Assembly: GCA_028023455.1 (NCBI GenBank)
Contig: JAQFVV010012422.1
Coordinates: 10,018,337-10,082,336 of the forward strand
Direction of reading: 5' to 3'
Origin: Epiperipatus broadwayi
Taxonomy: Eukaryota; Onychophora; Udeonychophora; Euonychophora; Peripatidae
DNA length: 64,000 nucleotides
Shown: positions 23,711 to 35,027 of the stretch, piece after piece
How positions within the stretch are numbered: position 1 is the stretch's first letter
Layout of the letters: every line of letters starts with the position of its first letter
Translations under genes and position numbers: made by a program
The notes under the pieces: generated by a model
What the model saw: only the letters and a program-made list of their open reading frames with translations
Told to the model about the DNA's origin: nothing
Databases searched by the model: none

Positions 23711-24430
23711 TGTAACAGGATGGGAAGTGAATGGTTATGGTGGGATGATCGGAAGATCACCATCATTAATTAAATAAATATACAATTAAAGATCAATATT
23801 TCCAATAAGATATTAATATCCAAAAATATATAAGAAATGTTATATATCATAAAAGAGCGTGAGATTATAAGACCTTGGTGATAGGGATAATTTAAAATAT
23901 ATTCCTTAGTACAGCTATAAATATCATTAATCATAAATCAACCAGTGTTATCAATAAGTATAACTAATACTGAAGAGAAATAATCATTCATTATTATAAA
24001 TGCTCAACAATAAAAATAAATCAACAGTCAATGCGGTGACTGGATTTGAAATAGGTCTATTGTAGATCCGGCCAACTATTTAGCCTTTGCCAGCTTGGCC
24101 AATTATTTAAACATTAATTTGGATGCACCAACTAAGAACTCATCCATAAGAATATACAACCATAAAAGTATTAGTGCTGGGATATTAAAACCCTGATCAT
24201 CATCATGACTGTGACTACTTAATACCATTAATGTCCTGGACAACTATCAACTTGAATTATAATAAGACTTAACTAAAATAAAATGCAGTGCATGGGCTTT
24301 AAAGAATGTACTCTTAATGCCAACCAGTATGGTGATGATAGTGATGATTGATGGGAATATCATCATCATCACTGGATGTCCAAAACACTAATATACATCT
24401 CCTTTTATATATCAGACTGTTATGCACAAA
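23711..24430. other. Unassigned complex-sequence block
   Basis: Less A+T-rich than its surroundings, with no open frame. It starts TGTAACAGG soon after the RTE tail and a TA run, and contains several ATGATGATGA/ATCATCATC stretches near 24195, 24335 and 24361. A solo long terminal repeat or SINE relic is possible, but no matching partner was found in the window. Confidence 0.35.
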
Positions 24431-25787
24431 TCTAGCTCAGAGAACATAAGCTTTATTACTGTATTATGACCAAGAGATGATGCAAACATGTAATATTCTA
24501 AAAACTTAAAAATTAAGTCACTGGAATAATTTTAATAATAACATACAATTTTATTAATTACAATAAAAAAAATAAAGTTAAGTTCTTTAGAATACAGTTG
24601 TACACATATAAGCTTTCTGATTTTCATTGATATACAAAATTCAAATTGTATTGATTACAATCCTTCTTGATACATTTTCATACAACACATATATATGCTC
24701 ACAGACATGCATTTATAATACACAATGAATACATATTTGAATTGACATTTAATAATAAAAGATTAAAATTTACATATGTGTTGTACTTGACAAGCATTGA
24801 TATATATATATACACCCACATATATGTGTGTGCATGTAATTTCTGAACATATTTGAATTGTTACAAAAAAAACATTTTTTTCTATCACTTTTAAATGATA
24901 TAAAATACTGCAATAAGTCTCATAAAACATATTTATATAATTTGCACAATCTGTGATATATTAATTTATTTACATAATATATTTAAATTTGTCACATTAT
25001 TTTTTTTATAACATGTAATTATCATATATATTTGTGCACATAGAAATGTATGTGCACATTTTATTTTGTCAAAATAATAAAATTATTAAAATAAAATTTT
25101 TCTAATTACTTCTATTTGGAAAATATATATGAATTTAATTAGTTATTTTATAATAATTTCTGCTCTTTATCGATTATTTTTTTCTTTCTTTAAAAAAAAA
25201 AGTCAACTTTTTTTTCTTTTAAAAATATAAAGTCTGTGAATTAAATCTGTACTCTTTAGATTTGTGCTGCAAAAAAAAAAAAACTATTTGTGTTTGTTCT
25301 CACTTTTAATTATAAATGTCTTTTTTTTTTAAAAAAAAAAAATTACTCCAGCAAATTTCTTTTGTTCTTTTTTTATCTACCTAACAGATTTTGGAGTTTA
25401 GAAGTATCTATGAATCATTCATTTCATTCCAGCAAAATTTTACTTACCTTCTTTTAAAATATATTCATTTTTTAAATGTCATTTTATCAAAGAAATTATT
25501 TAAAATTTCATTATTATATATAATGCTATCAGACTTGATATATATATATATATATTACTATCATAGACTGCATTTAACTAATTGTAACATTTTTTAGAAT
25601 TTAAAATATAAATTTCAAAATGTCTTTTTGTTCTCTTAATAAATGATTTTAAACAAAAGCATTCTATATTATATATCTCACTTTCAGAATTTCATTTCAA
25701 AAATGGAATTATTTAAAACAACTCACATTATATATATATAACAATGCATTTGTATGTGGTTTTTTGCATGTATATACAGCAGCATAT
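24431..25787. other. A+T-rich intronic DNA
   Basis: Homopolymer A/T runs and short TA tracts (for example 25541-25554). The open frame at 25391-25597 has low complexity and no family signature. Confidence 0.5.
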
Positions 25788-26335
25788 GTGTAACAATTTC
25801 ATCAACTGATGGAAATTTTCCTGGTGAGATGGTCTTGGATTGTCATCATCAAGATAGGTATAGTCCAGATATGTTGGTCTGCAGTGATCTCCCTTCTGTT
25901 TAGGGCTTGATAGGCTTCAGGCTAGCAAGCAGTCTTGTTCACATTTGTACAGGCTAATTGATTCATTAGAAGTGGGTCTGGCTTCATGTGAATCAAAACT
26001 CCAGCATATAGAACTAGTAGACCACTTCTGACCTTGTGCTCCTTGCATTCTTATATCTTCATGGTAGCTCTCTGTATAGTTCTGCTAGACAACTCTTTCT
26101 GGCTAGCTATAAATTTAAATTTTTACAAAAACTATTAGCCAACTCTTATAAAAGTATTAGCCAAACTCAAAAACTAAAAGCAGACTCTTCAAAAACTACT
26201 AGCCAAACTAAAATAATCTTTTTATCCAACCCTTTTATAGTTATAGATTGGGGTGAGAAAAACACAACATTAAAAACTGTTTTTATCTTGTTAATCTTTT
26301 CAGATCTTTGCCTTTTAATTAAAGGCTACTTTTGA
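25788..26335. other. Unassigned moderately GC-rich block with short tandem repeats
   Basis: AGAAGTGGGTCT near 25968 pairs with AGTAGACCACTTCT near 26014. Farther on, units containing AACTATTAGCCAAACT-like sequence recur at about 26120, 26153 and 26193 with a period near 35-40. The open frame at 26036-26335 follows this repeat and has no recognisable domain. It may be a decayed transposon. Confidence 0.4.
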
Positions 26336-26712
26336 AAGCAACTTTGACATTTTACCAGAGGTGTGATCTACATGTTTTTACTTAGATAGAGAATTGTATA
26401 CAAGCATTAATTAAAAGATTTCAGACATAAATCGTGCTTATTTTTAAATTCAAAATCAGAATTCCATAAAATATATTATTTAGACCTTTTTAAATGTTTA
26501 ATTCATAATAAAATTCTATTTTAAATTCAGAATTATTTAGCCCTTTATATTTGTTACTATTCTCAGTGATATGTAAAACAATATAAAAATTTATGAGTGT
26601 TTATTTCTGCTTTTCCTTTCAACTATATATATATGCACACACACTGTGCTATTGTGTACCACATAACAGAACTGTTATAATGTATATATATATATAACAA
26701 AATACAATTATC

Positions 26713-26823
26713 TACACAACTGCTTTTAATATTTCAAATAGAGAACTGGTTTTCATCAAAAAATAGTATATTTTCTAATGAAAGCCTTTCCTCTGGTAGA
26801 AATATTAAAAGCATCTGTGTAGA
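26713..26823. repeat. Short inverted repeat
   Basis: ACACAACTGCTTTTAATATTT near 26714 pairs with AAATATTAAAAGCATCTGTGT near 26801, and the inner segment also pairs (GTTTTCATCAAAAAATA with TATTTTCTAATGAAAGCC). It is about 110 bases long, consistent with a small foldback element. Confidence 0.7.
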
Positions 26824-26985
26824 CAACTAATTATGTCTTATTTTTCATTTGTTTTTTTTTTTTTATAAAATTTCCTTTAATTAATTTATACATACATTTA
26901 TCATTTACACCCACCCACATACATATAAATATAATTTCATATAAACTTTTTATTTTAATCCTTTATATTTTTATTATAAACTAAG

Positions 26986-27654
26986 TTGGTTAATAATAAT
27001 GAATATAAGTTATTATATCCAACAGCATATGAACATTCTATGGTATTTGGAAATATAAAAACTCATAAAGAAAATATACCTGTACAATTAGTATTGGATT
27101 TTAATGGATATATATTAAAAGAAATGTGTAATCTTATATATAGAAAACCTGCAGATAGTATGGAATATGGAAAGTATTGTATAAATAATTCTGAGGAAAT
27201 ACTAAAAAGTTTTAATACAGTTAAATTAAATATGAATGGTAATATAACATCATTTGATATAGAAAAAATGTATCAAAGCTGTTTTTAGGATAGAAAGTAT
27301 TAACATTGTAGTAAGAAAAATCAAAGACGAAAAGATAATTTCAAAAGAATGGATAAAAATCATAGAAGAGGTTTTAATTATGATTAATGACACTTTATAT
27401 GTAAAATATAATAATGAACTTTGGAATATAGAAAAAGGATGGATAATGGGCTGTCGATAAGTGGAATTGTGGTATCAACTATAGTTGATTGGATTGAGCA
27501 GAAAGTAATTGATAAGTATATTGAAAATGGAGAAATTATAAAGTATTTTAGGTATGTGGATGATATTTTAGTTGTAGTAAATGGAAGAAGCATAATGAAA
27601 GCTTTTAATGAACTAAATAAAAATATGTTTTATATTAAATTTATTATAAAATAA
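26986..27654 (+). pseudogene. PLE reverse transcriptase, 5' part
   Basis: The first frame (26986-27288) has YGNIKTHKEN-like FGNIKTHKENIPV and ends in SFDIEKMYQS, the catalytic Asp box A of PLEs (the other copy has MDVEKMYPSI). A frame shift near 27285 moves to a second frame (27421-27654) with WIMGCRISGIVVS (B box) and FRYVDDILVVVNG (YVDD catalytic box), then KFII at the insertion point. The TAA after that is created by the inserted palindrome. Without the insertion the frame would resume at 28244 with ENNEEGIKYLDLLI, matching the KIKYLDIEI segment of the other PLE. Confidence 0.88.
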
Positions 27655-28229
27655 ATTACTTCCCGTAAAATATAAATAAAAAATATTAACTTAAAAATGA
27701 AGTTAAAAAAGAGAAGTTATAAATAAATATAATAAAAATAAGCTAAACGTTTTCGAGGATCCATGCCTCATAATCATAGCTTTCTTAAAAATACATAATA
27801 AAATATATATAAAGATATATAAAATTAGCACGTGTTACGTGGATCATTTCTTCGATATATCAAAGCAAGTGTCTTTTCTATTTATAGCATTAATATTTCC
27901 ATTAATATAGAATGCTTCTTTTATTTTCCTCTTATGATCATTTGATTCAGTGCATAAAATCAAATGATCATAAGAGGAAAATAAAAGAAGCATTCTATAT
28001 TAATGGAAATATTAATGCTATAAATAGAAAAGACACTTGCTTTGATATATCGAAGAAATGGTCCACGTAACATGTGCTAATTTTATATATCTTTGTATAT
28101 ATTTTATTATGTATTTTTAAGAAAGCTATGATTATGAGGCATGGATCCTCGAAAACGTTTAGCTTATTTTTATTATATTTATTTATAACTTCTCTTTTTT
28201 AACTTCATTTTTAAGTTAATATTTTTTAT
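27649..28229. repeat. Near-perfect palindromic element inserted in a PLE, with target duplication
   Basis: The arms of about 280 bases (27673-27952 and 27966-28229) are almost perfect reverse complements around a loop of about 14 bases near 27952-27965. The direct repeat TTAAATTTATTATA flanks it at 27635-27648 and 28230-28243. The PLE reading frame resumes right after the second copy, so this is a clean insertion. The few arm differences suggest it is young. No open frame is seen. Confidence 0.92.
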
Positions 28230-28243
28230 TTAAATTTATTATA

Positions 28244-28830
28244 GAAAATAATGAAGAAGGAATAAAATATTTAGATTTATTAATAAAAAAGGATGAAAAT
28301 GGAATGATTAACATAAAGAGTAAAAATGTTAGAAGAATGATACATCCAAAATCTTATCAACCTTGGTGTCAAAAAATGGGGGTACTAATAGGAATAAAAA
28401 AAGGCTTACATTAAATGATAAGGATGTATTGGAGCAAAAATTGAAAATCCAAGAAGAATACATTGAATATGGATATAATAGTATGGTTGTAAGAAATATT
28501 TTAAGAAATAAAAATAAATATAAAAAAGTTAGCAATAAAAATGAAAGAAAAAATAAGAAATGCATTTCTATTCCATATTCCAAGGATGTATATAAAATTC
28601 TAAATGATAGAAAAGAAAAAATGAGTCGTAATATAAGTATTGGATGGAAAAATAGTAAATCTTTAAAAAAACTAGTAAGTAATTTTAAAATAAGGAATGA
28701 TAAGATAAGAATAGTTTATAAAATTATTTTTAAAAGATGCAAGATGATATACATAAATCAGCCAGCAAAAAGTAAGATAGAAAGGGGTAAAGAGCATGAG
28801 AGAGCAATAAATAGGAAAGATATTAAATAA
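28244..28830 (+). pseudogene. PLE RT thumb, linker and degraded GIY-YIG
   Basis: From ENNEEGIKYLDLLI the frame runs to QKMG near 28380. A shift then leads into the frame 28363-28830 with YIEYGYNSMVVRNIL, SIPYSKDVYKIL and NISIGWKNSKSLKKLV, equivalent to the linker of the PLE near 53.6 and 55.1 kb. The nuclease start RIVYKI replaces GIVYKI, and MIYINQPAKSK stands where the intact relative has MIYFGHTGKQ, so the YIG-type motif is lost. RGKEHERAI (the R...EH element) remains. Further remnants (YETLYVQEIKEKCMN) continue to about 28990. Confidence 0.8.
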
Positions 28831-29116
28831 GGACCATTTTGCCATTTTTTAGAAACAGGACACATTAAGAATTGTGAAGAAAGTATTGAAGTTATCAAAT
28901 ATTAAAAAATTATAAAGAAAAAAAAGTATATGAAACATTGTATGTACAAGAAATTAAAGAGAAATGTATGAATTTAGTACAAGGGTCGGTAAAGTTAGGT
29001 GGAAAGTTGTCATTAAATAAAAATTGGAAAATATAAAAGCAATTTTATAGTTAAGTTAGACCAGTAGATGGTGTGTTAAGATAATATGTAAATCACGTGA
29101 ATTTTTTGAATTGTTA

Positions 29117-29164
29117 TAATATCTTGACAAGGTTCATTTTTGAACAAAAATCGATTAGATGTTA
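29117..29164 (+). ncRNA. Hammerhead-like motif at the PLE 3' end, U3-A8 variant
   Basis: Stem I pairs TAATATC (29117-29123) with GATGTTA (29158-29164) over seven pairs including one G-U. The core is TTGACAA (29124-29130): against CUGANGA both C3 and G8 are changed, to U and A, which can pair. Stem II is GTTC (29132-29135) with GAAC (29142-29145) plus a bulged G. GAAA reads AAAA (G12 changed). Stem III is the self-complementary AATCGATT (29149-29156), followed by A29157 as cleavage-site base. The architecture is complete but two or three core bases differ, so it may be slow or dead. Confidence 0.5.
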
Positions 29165-29249
29165 ATAAATTTATTATTTATTTATTATTTAAGAATATAG
29201 TTGTCCTATAAATTGATCATATTTTATTTCAGAGAATATATATATATAT

Positions 29250-29762
29250 AATATGTAGAGCAAGAAAAGATTTGAACTCAAATTTTCAAGCTCCCTACTT
29301 CTATTTCTTCATCTTATATAACTGTTACACATGACCACATACATGTGAAAAAAATAAAGGATCTCTAATACATGAATTTCATGCTGCACCAGCACTCATC
29401 AGTAGGTTCAGATCATCTCCCATATATATATAATCAGTGCTCAGTTTATATTAAGATAGAAATCTTCAAACTTTAAGGGACAAGCTTCAATCTTTTCCAT
29501 CCTCCAACTCTTCAGCCGTCTATATCATTGAAAATCTGATGATGAAATGCTTAAAGCCCTAGTTGTTGTCAATATTATTAAGATTTGGTACCTTAATACA
29601 AACTGAACACTGATTATATATATACGTGGGAGATGATTTTGCCCGAGGAAATCATTTACCTTAATGGTCATAGTATATCAATTATATAACATGAAGTGGA
29701 TAGATGTAGGAAGCTTTAAAGTCTGAGTTCAAATCCCTTATAATTACATTATGTTCAGTATA
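29250..29762. repeat. Palindromic element, about 510 bp, next to LE exon 4
   Basis: Outer arms GATTTGAACTCAAATTTTCAAGC... (from about 29270) and ...AGTCTGAGTTCAAATCCC (to about 29740) are reverse complements. Inner arms CTCCCATATATATATAATCAGTG (near 29418) and CACTGATTATATATATACGTGGGAG (near 29610) also pair. The left arm holds a hammerhead-like motif and the right arm has lost most of it. The element ends about 70 bases before the acceptor of LE exon 4. Confidence 0.8.
29360..29414 (-). ncRNA. Hammerhead ribozyme-like motif (family 3)
   Basis: On the - strand CTGATGA (29402-29396) matches the consensus. Stem II is six pairs, GTGCTG (29395-29390) with CAGCAT (29386-29381), loop GTG. GAAA is at 29380-29377. 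Stem I pairs GATCT...CTA upstream with TAGAGATC downstream, with an unpaired GAAC on one side, the internal-loop layout known from natural type I hammerheads. Stem III is poor and the base before the cleavage site is A, not the required U, so this copy is probably inactive. Confidence 0.55.
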
Positions 29763-29829
29763 GACAATATAGATGTATTTAAATATTATATATACATAAA
29801 GTAAAATAGAAATACTTTTTTATTTCTAG

Positions 29830-29964
29830 TATGTAACTGTAATCCTGATGGCTCATTTTTCCCCACCTGTGATAGCAAAGGATTATGCAGCTGCAAACCA
29901 GGTGTTGGTGGTGCTAAATGTGATAAATGTGATGATGGCTATTATGAATTTCCGCATTGCCAAA
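29830..29964 (+). CDS. Laminin EGF-like exon 4
   Basis: This 135-base phase 1-1 exon lies between TATTTCTAG and GTAAAG. It reads [44 protein letters not shown], a fully canonical eight-cysteine LE domain with the GYYEFPHCQ ending typical of laminin alpha short arms. The upstream junction gives Ile (A + TA) and the downstream junction gives Asn (A + AC) with exon 5. The upstream 12.5-kb intron carries two RTE copies, two PLE pieces and several palindromes. Confidence 0.93.
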
Positions 29965-32076
29965 GTAAAGTCACTCTTCTAATATTTTAAATACTGATTT
30001 ATTAAATCACTATAAATGTGGATGTTTTAAATTAGCCTGTTTAGAATGTATATAGTTTAGTAAACCATAAATTGTCAGTAGCTGATTTCCAAATCTAATT
30101 CGCAGTGTAATAGCCAAAACTTAAATAAACCAATAAATTATCTATAACATATTGTCAAAACAACTTATGCTGACAAAAGATGAATATTTATAGAGGTTTG
30201 TAAATATTTTATTGGTTTTAAGGGAGGAATCCATTTTTATCTATAGAAGTGACCTTGACAATAAATTGTAGATTTTCTATTAATTTTATTAAGCTTTGGT
30301 TGTTCTGCTGTGACTATATAATAGAATGAATAATGTCTTATTCATTTCAGTATTGTCTATGGGATTTTTCACATTGTCATGAGCAAGTTTTCAAATTGTG
30401 ACAGATGCTAATTTATATAGCTTTTAGAAGTTTTTAAAAATTTAACAAATAGTTTTAAATAAAGTAGATAATGACAAATTTTAAAATAAATTATTAAATG
30501 TTATATTGTATAAGTAATAAGTTTTGTTAAAAAGTGTTTAAATTTAAGAATTTATAAATTATACACATTATATTTTATCTTATCAAAGAATGTAAGGAAT
30601 ATATTACAAAACAACTCATTTAAGAAATAGATTTTAAATAATTAAATTAAAAATAAGTTAATAATGATTAAACTTGTTTGAGATAAAAGATTTAAAAACA
30701 AGAAAAAAAAATCAATCAATTTAATAATTACAGTGACTTTTTAAGTTCAATTAATTAAATAATGAATGTGTTTTTAAAATTCTTGTAATCAAAATGAAAC
30801 ATGTCAGAAAAGTATCAAAAATAAGATATTTTTAAAGATGTTAAAAACAAATCAAAGATGTGAGAAAAAAGATCCAAGATATTGAAAACAAAGTTTCAAA
30901 ATCTATTTGGTCATTTTTTCTTAAAGTGATCAGTCTGGATTCTCACTTTATTCAAACTAATATTAAACCTTCATTAGCCTGACTGAGTAGAACAGGAAAA
31001 ACTACTGACTGCTGAAATTTACCCTGAGTCTTACAGACCTGGTCAAGTTGTATATTCAAAGGAATCTCTAATTAAAATGAAGGTACAATGCTTAAACTTC
31101 AAATTTCATAGACAGGAGATTGTTAAAGGATATTATTGCAATTTGCAAATATAATCAATTAATATTTGCCATTGCCGAAGAAATTGGTCTGGCTTAAGTT
31201 AAAAAAACTGTTAGATTGTTACCCTAATGTATCAACCTATTTAAATTTATTTTAATTTATATTTAATACTAACAAACTATTTTTGATTGATCAAAGCAGA
31301 AAGTGAAAGTTAAACAAAAACAATTAGTTACATTCTAAGGCAACTCAAGTTGTTTTAAAAAATGAGATTTGGATTTTAAAAAATCACTCTATTTTGTTTA
31401 TATATATGTTATGATTGTTTAATATTTGCTAAAAAGGTTTTTTTTAATGTCAAATCATCAGATAAATAATCAGAGGTGTAATATTCACTTTAAAACAAAT
31501 GTGCATGCTTATAAAATAGTTAAAGTATCTAAGTGAAAAAAAAAAAGTATGTAATATAATTAATGGTATTTTAAGTTAAATGTTTATTTTGAAATTTGAT
31601 CGAGTCTATTTGTGTGTGTGTATATATATATATGCACTCTCATATTCATTACTTTGAGTTAAATTTTATATATGTTAAAACTTTAATACAAATATTAGAG
31701 CACTGTTAAATAGTCATTTACACCATATCTGATGGATTTATTTATGGTCTTGTTCTGTAAATTTGGGATCAGCTCCAAAGAACTACCTCAATTAATTAAG
31801 GAATATTAATAATAAACCGAGGCCCATGGGAACCATTTTTATAGCAGCCAGTCTAAAAGTAAATTGTGGGAATTGAACATTAGTGAACTGTTGAGATATT
31901 GTTGCTGCAGACTATTCACTATTCAGATTATTCTTTTATGTGTATTTGTTCACTAGTTGCCCAGTCTTAGTTGGAGATACAGCAGATGTAATACAGATTT
32001 TTAAAATTATAATTACTTTTAAGTATGCAAAAATATATAAAAAAACTTTTCTGTAATTTCTATTTTTATTTTTCAG
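29965..32076. other. Intron between LE exons 4 and 5 (2112 bases)
   Basis: No element recognised. A TG/TA dinucleotide tract is at 31610-31634. It ends TTTTTATTTTTCAG before exon 5. Confidence 0.7.
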
Positions 32077-32211
32077 ACTGTGATTGTAATTCTTTGGGCT
32101 CCATCTCTAATGAATGTGATGAAAATGGCAAATGTTGCTGCAAAGCAAATATTATTGGAGATAAATGTGACAGATGTGTTTCTACTCGTTTCAATTTTCC
32201 TCACTGCCAGT
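32077..32211 (+). CDS. Laminin EGF-like exon 5
   Basis: This 135-base phase 1-1 exon lies between TTTTTCAG and GTAATA. It reads C-D-C-NSLGSISNE-C-DENGK-C-C-C-KANIIGDK-C-DR-C-VSTRFNFPH-CQ. The eight LE cysteines are present, plus one extra between the fourth and fifth (KCCCK), so the domain has an odd total of nine. A free thiol or an inter-domain bond is possible. The junction with exon 6 would give Phe (T + TT) in the one-residue linker, where vertebrate chains often have Ala or Pro. The ATG at 32025 is intronic and is not a start. Confidence 0.92.
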
Positions 32212-35027
32212 GTAATAATTTTTTTATATCTTTATAATTTTAAATAATATTTTTATCTGATAAGAAAATGATTTTGTATTTGAGTAAAATTACTAAAGTA
32301 AATATGAATCATAATAGCAATTGAAACCTCTTCTATATTTAATTTTTTAACGAGATAACTGAATACACAAAAGATCTCTATGGTATGATGATCAATGCTT
32401 TGACTAGTCTTAATCTGAAGTTAAAACCTGACACTTTTTTTTATGTAATAGAAGGTTTTTCCAAGCATTCAGAAATAAATTGTTATATAGAATATAGTCA
32501 ACTTGACTTGATTTATAAGATTATCTAGAAAATGAGTAAAGCAAGTCCTAGGCAAATCTTATATATATATATGATTATAAAGAATAATAACTATATGCGA
32601 TAACTTTGTTATTGAAGAAAATGTCTTGCATTTATGGACGTTGAGCTTGTAATTTATTACTTCTTAAAAATAAAAAATTAAATAAAAGTATGTTAGACTT
32701 TTTTCTATTTTGTTTTAAAAATTAATTTTTTAAATAACTATTTTTTTCAACTGTAATTTTTTTTCTCTTTCAAATATCCTTCAAACATTCTTTACAATTT
32801 AAGTTTTTTTGTGTTTGTTTATATATATAAATAGCTTTGAGACACCCCTAACACATATTTTTACTTTAGTTACAGAGAAAAACTACTAGATAACAACACT
32901 ATATTTATCTATTAATTGAATGTAAATGCTTGCAAGCAGAAAAAGCAGTAATGAAATTGTGGAAAAATTAATATAAACAAAATGATTTCTAGAAAGTAGA
33001 TTCTTGATTTTTATGCTGGGTTTGTGAATAGATAAGAGGGATTTAGATATAAAGGCTATGGGATTGACAAAGATTGTGATGTGTAAATGGGATGGAGCAA
33101 GATAGAGAAGAATATAGGACAAACTTAGGGTAGGGAATGGAAAGAGATGGTAAGATGGCTAACAGGTTTCTCTGGGTGTAGTGGCTGAGAGATTTCTGAC
33201 TCTAAAAAAGGAGAAATCACATCACATTGCAATACAATAATTTCTAAGTATTAGAATTTAATTCATAATGAAGTATTGTTAAACAAAAAGTTTTTTTTTT
33301 CAGTGACCTTTATTTGTATTATGCTATCTAATCTACATATTCAAAATTTCAAAAACCTAAAGCATTTATTGTTTTGTCTTAGAGATTTCAAAATAGTTCA
33401 TTTTGGTGGTATATTGCATTTAAGCTAACTGCTGATTATTTAAAACAAGCTATAGAAGTTTCTAAAGAGTGATACATAAATAGTCTGAAAGGAGAGAATC
33501 ACATTATATTTAATTACAAGAATGGGTTTTTACTCTTTTCATTTTTTTTTTTTTGCATCTTATTTTTCATTTTAGTTTATACTTAACAGGTATTGCAGCA
33601 GGAAATAATATATGAAACATAAAATATTTATCATTTAAGTTTTAGTGAACTATTAAAATTAAATTCATATTTACTTTGAAACCAATGCTTTTTTCATCAA
33701 CTCTTTTTTAATCTTATACATATTTGAACAGTCAAGTTCCAAATAAACTGATTAGTAAATAAATCAGTCGATGATTGTTATGAATTGCATCACTCTTATT
33801 GACATTACAGTTTTTATGATGCATAGTTAGTATTTTTATTTTGTGAAGTATGTATATATATAAAACATTCTTCTGTGCCTTCAAGTAAAATAATATTGTT
33901 TATTCTAAAATATTAAAAAAAAATTTTTTTTAATATAAAGTATATATTATGACCGTGTATTCAATTCTTCAACTTCCAATTTCAAGCTTCTAAACTTTAC
34001 ACCACCTTAGCGAACTTTTACTATCTAATTCATTTATCTGACATATGTCTCTATGATCTTTTAAAACAATTCACTTCAGAAATGCATTTATTCATCTATC
34101 AAGTTCTATTCCAGAAACATGGTTAGATTAGTTTTAATTTTTCTTTTTAAAAATTTTTGATCTCTCTTTGATCGGATTTCAATATGTGGGCTTGTCTTTG
34201 TACTACATTTGATTTGTCAAATTATGAATACAATTGATACATATAGAACTGAAAGCTTTTTTATCATCAATGTGAAATATAAATACATCTAAACTTTATA
34301 TTCTTTATATTTATTACATAAATATTCATTAATTGTAGATGATTTGTGACACAAGCTCTATTAAAAAATATTTCCTGCAAAAATCCACATTTTAAAAAAT
34401 AATTCTACATAAAATTTTAGTATAAAATTTATGGACCAATAAGCTAACAGCTACAGTTTTTTCCAACCATTATGTTATGTCATTTATTGAAAATTTTGAA
34501 CTCTTTTAAGATTTTTGGAAACAAAAGTTATACTATTATCATCAAATCTTTACCAATTTAATCATGGCAATGGTTGAACCATTTTTCAAATTATTTTATT
34601 CAAATATCTATATTTGCATGTTCATCTCAACAAGAAGTCATTTAAGATTTTATCTATGTTTATTGTATTCAATAAATAATTATATAACAAATTGCTCAGA
34701 GGGCTGTGATATTTGAGCACCAAAGTGACAGGTTGAATCTTGATCCAGAAACTTTTATCACTATACTATATTACAGTGAGTAATTATCACTCTTTTTAAA
34801 AACAAAAATTGAAATCAGCTATATTATGTAACTCATGACAAACAAGAAGGATGATGTGATTGGTGAAAGGTAAACTGATATATCTGAAATCAAATGCACT
34901 AAAAATAAAGTAAATTTATATGAAACAACATAATTTGCTATTCTTATAATTTGTGTAAAGAATAAAAGTATAATAAAAGACAATCTTCTGAAAGTAGAAC
35001 CTTGTTAAAATAAAGATTAAGTTAATA
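32212..35027. other. Intron 5, first part
   Basis: No firm element. A purine-rich block at 32930-33200 (with GGGATGGAGCAAGATAGAGAAG) has a - strand open frame at 32886-33122 without a family signature. An AT foldback lies near 33905-33940. Short TA tracts occur at 32563 and 32819. Confidence 0.45.

Larger units (their letters stand above)
26980..29164 (+). mobile_element. Penelope-like element, interrupted by a palindrome
   Basis: The PLE unit contains, in order, the RT (26980-27648), a palindromic insertion (27649-28229), the rest of RT and linker (28244-28480), a degraded GIY-YIG region (28700-28900) and a hammerhead-like motif at the 3' end (29117-29164). PLEs encode one polypeptide with an RT related to telomerase RT and a GIY-YIG nuclease. 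A G-poor, ACCCACCC-containing leader lies at 26850-26980. It is diverged from the PLE at 53-55.8 kb. Confidence 0.85.

Noticed and set aside
27740-28170. Hammerhead-like ATTATGAGG...CCTCGAAAACG in both arms of the palindrome in the PLE
   Set aside because: Two of the invariant CUGANGA bases (C3 and G5) differ, stem II needs a bulge, and stem I pairing is poor. It may be a very old relative but is not supported.
29725-29745. GAGTTCAAATCCC as a tRNA B box or SINE promoter
   Set aside because: No matching A box or cloverleaf upstream, and the sequence is part of a palindrome arm. No tRNA gene is called.
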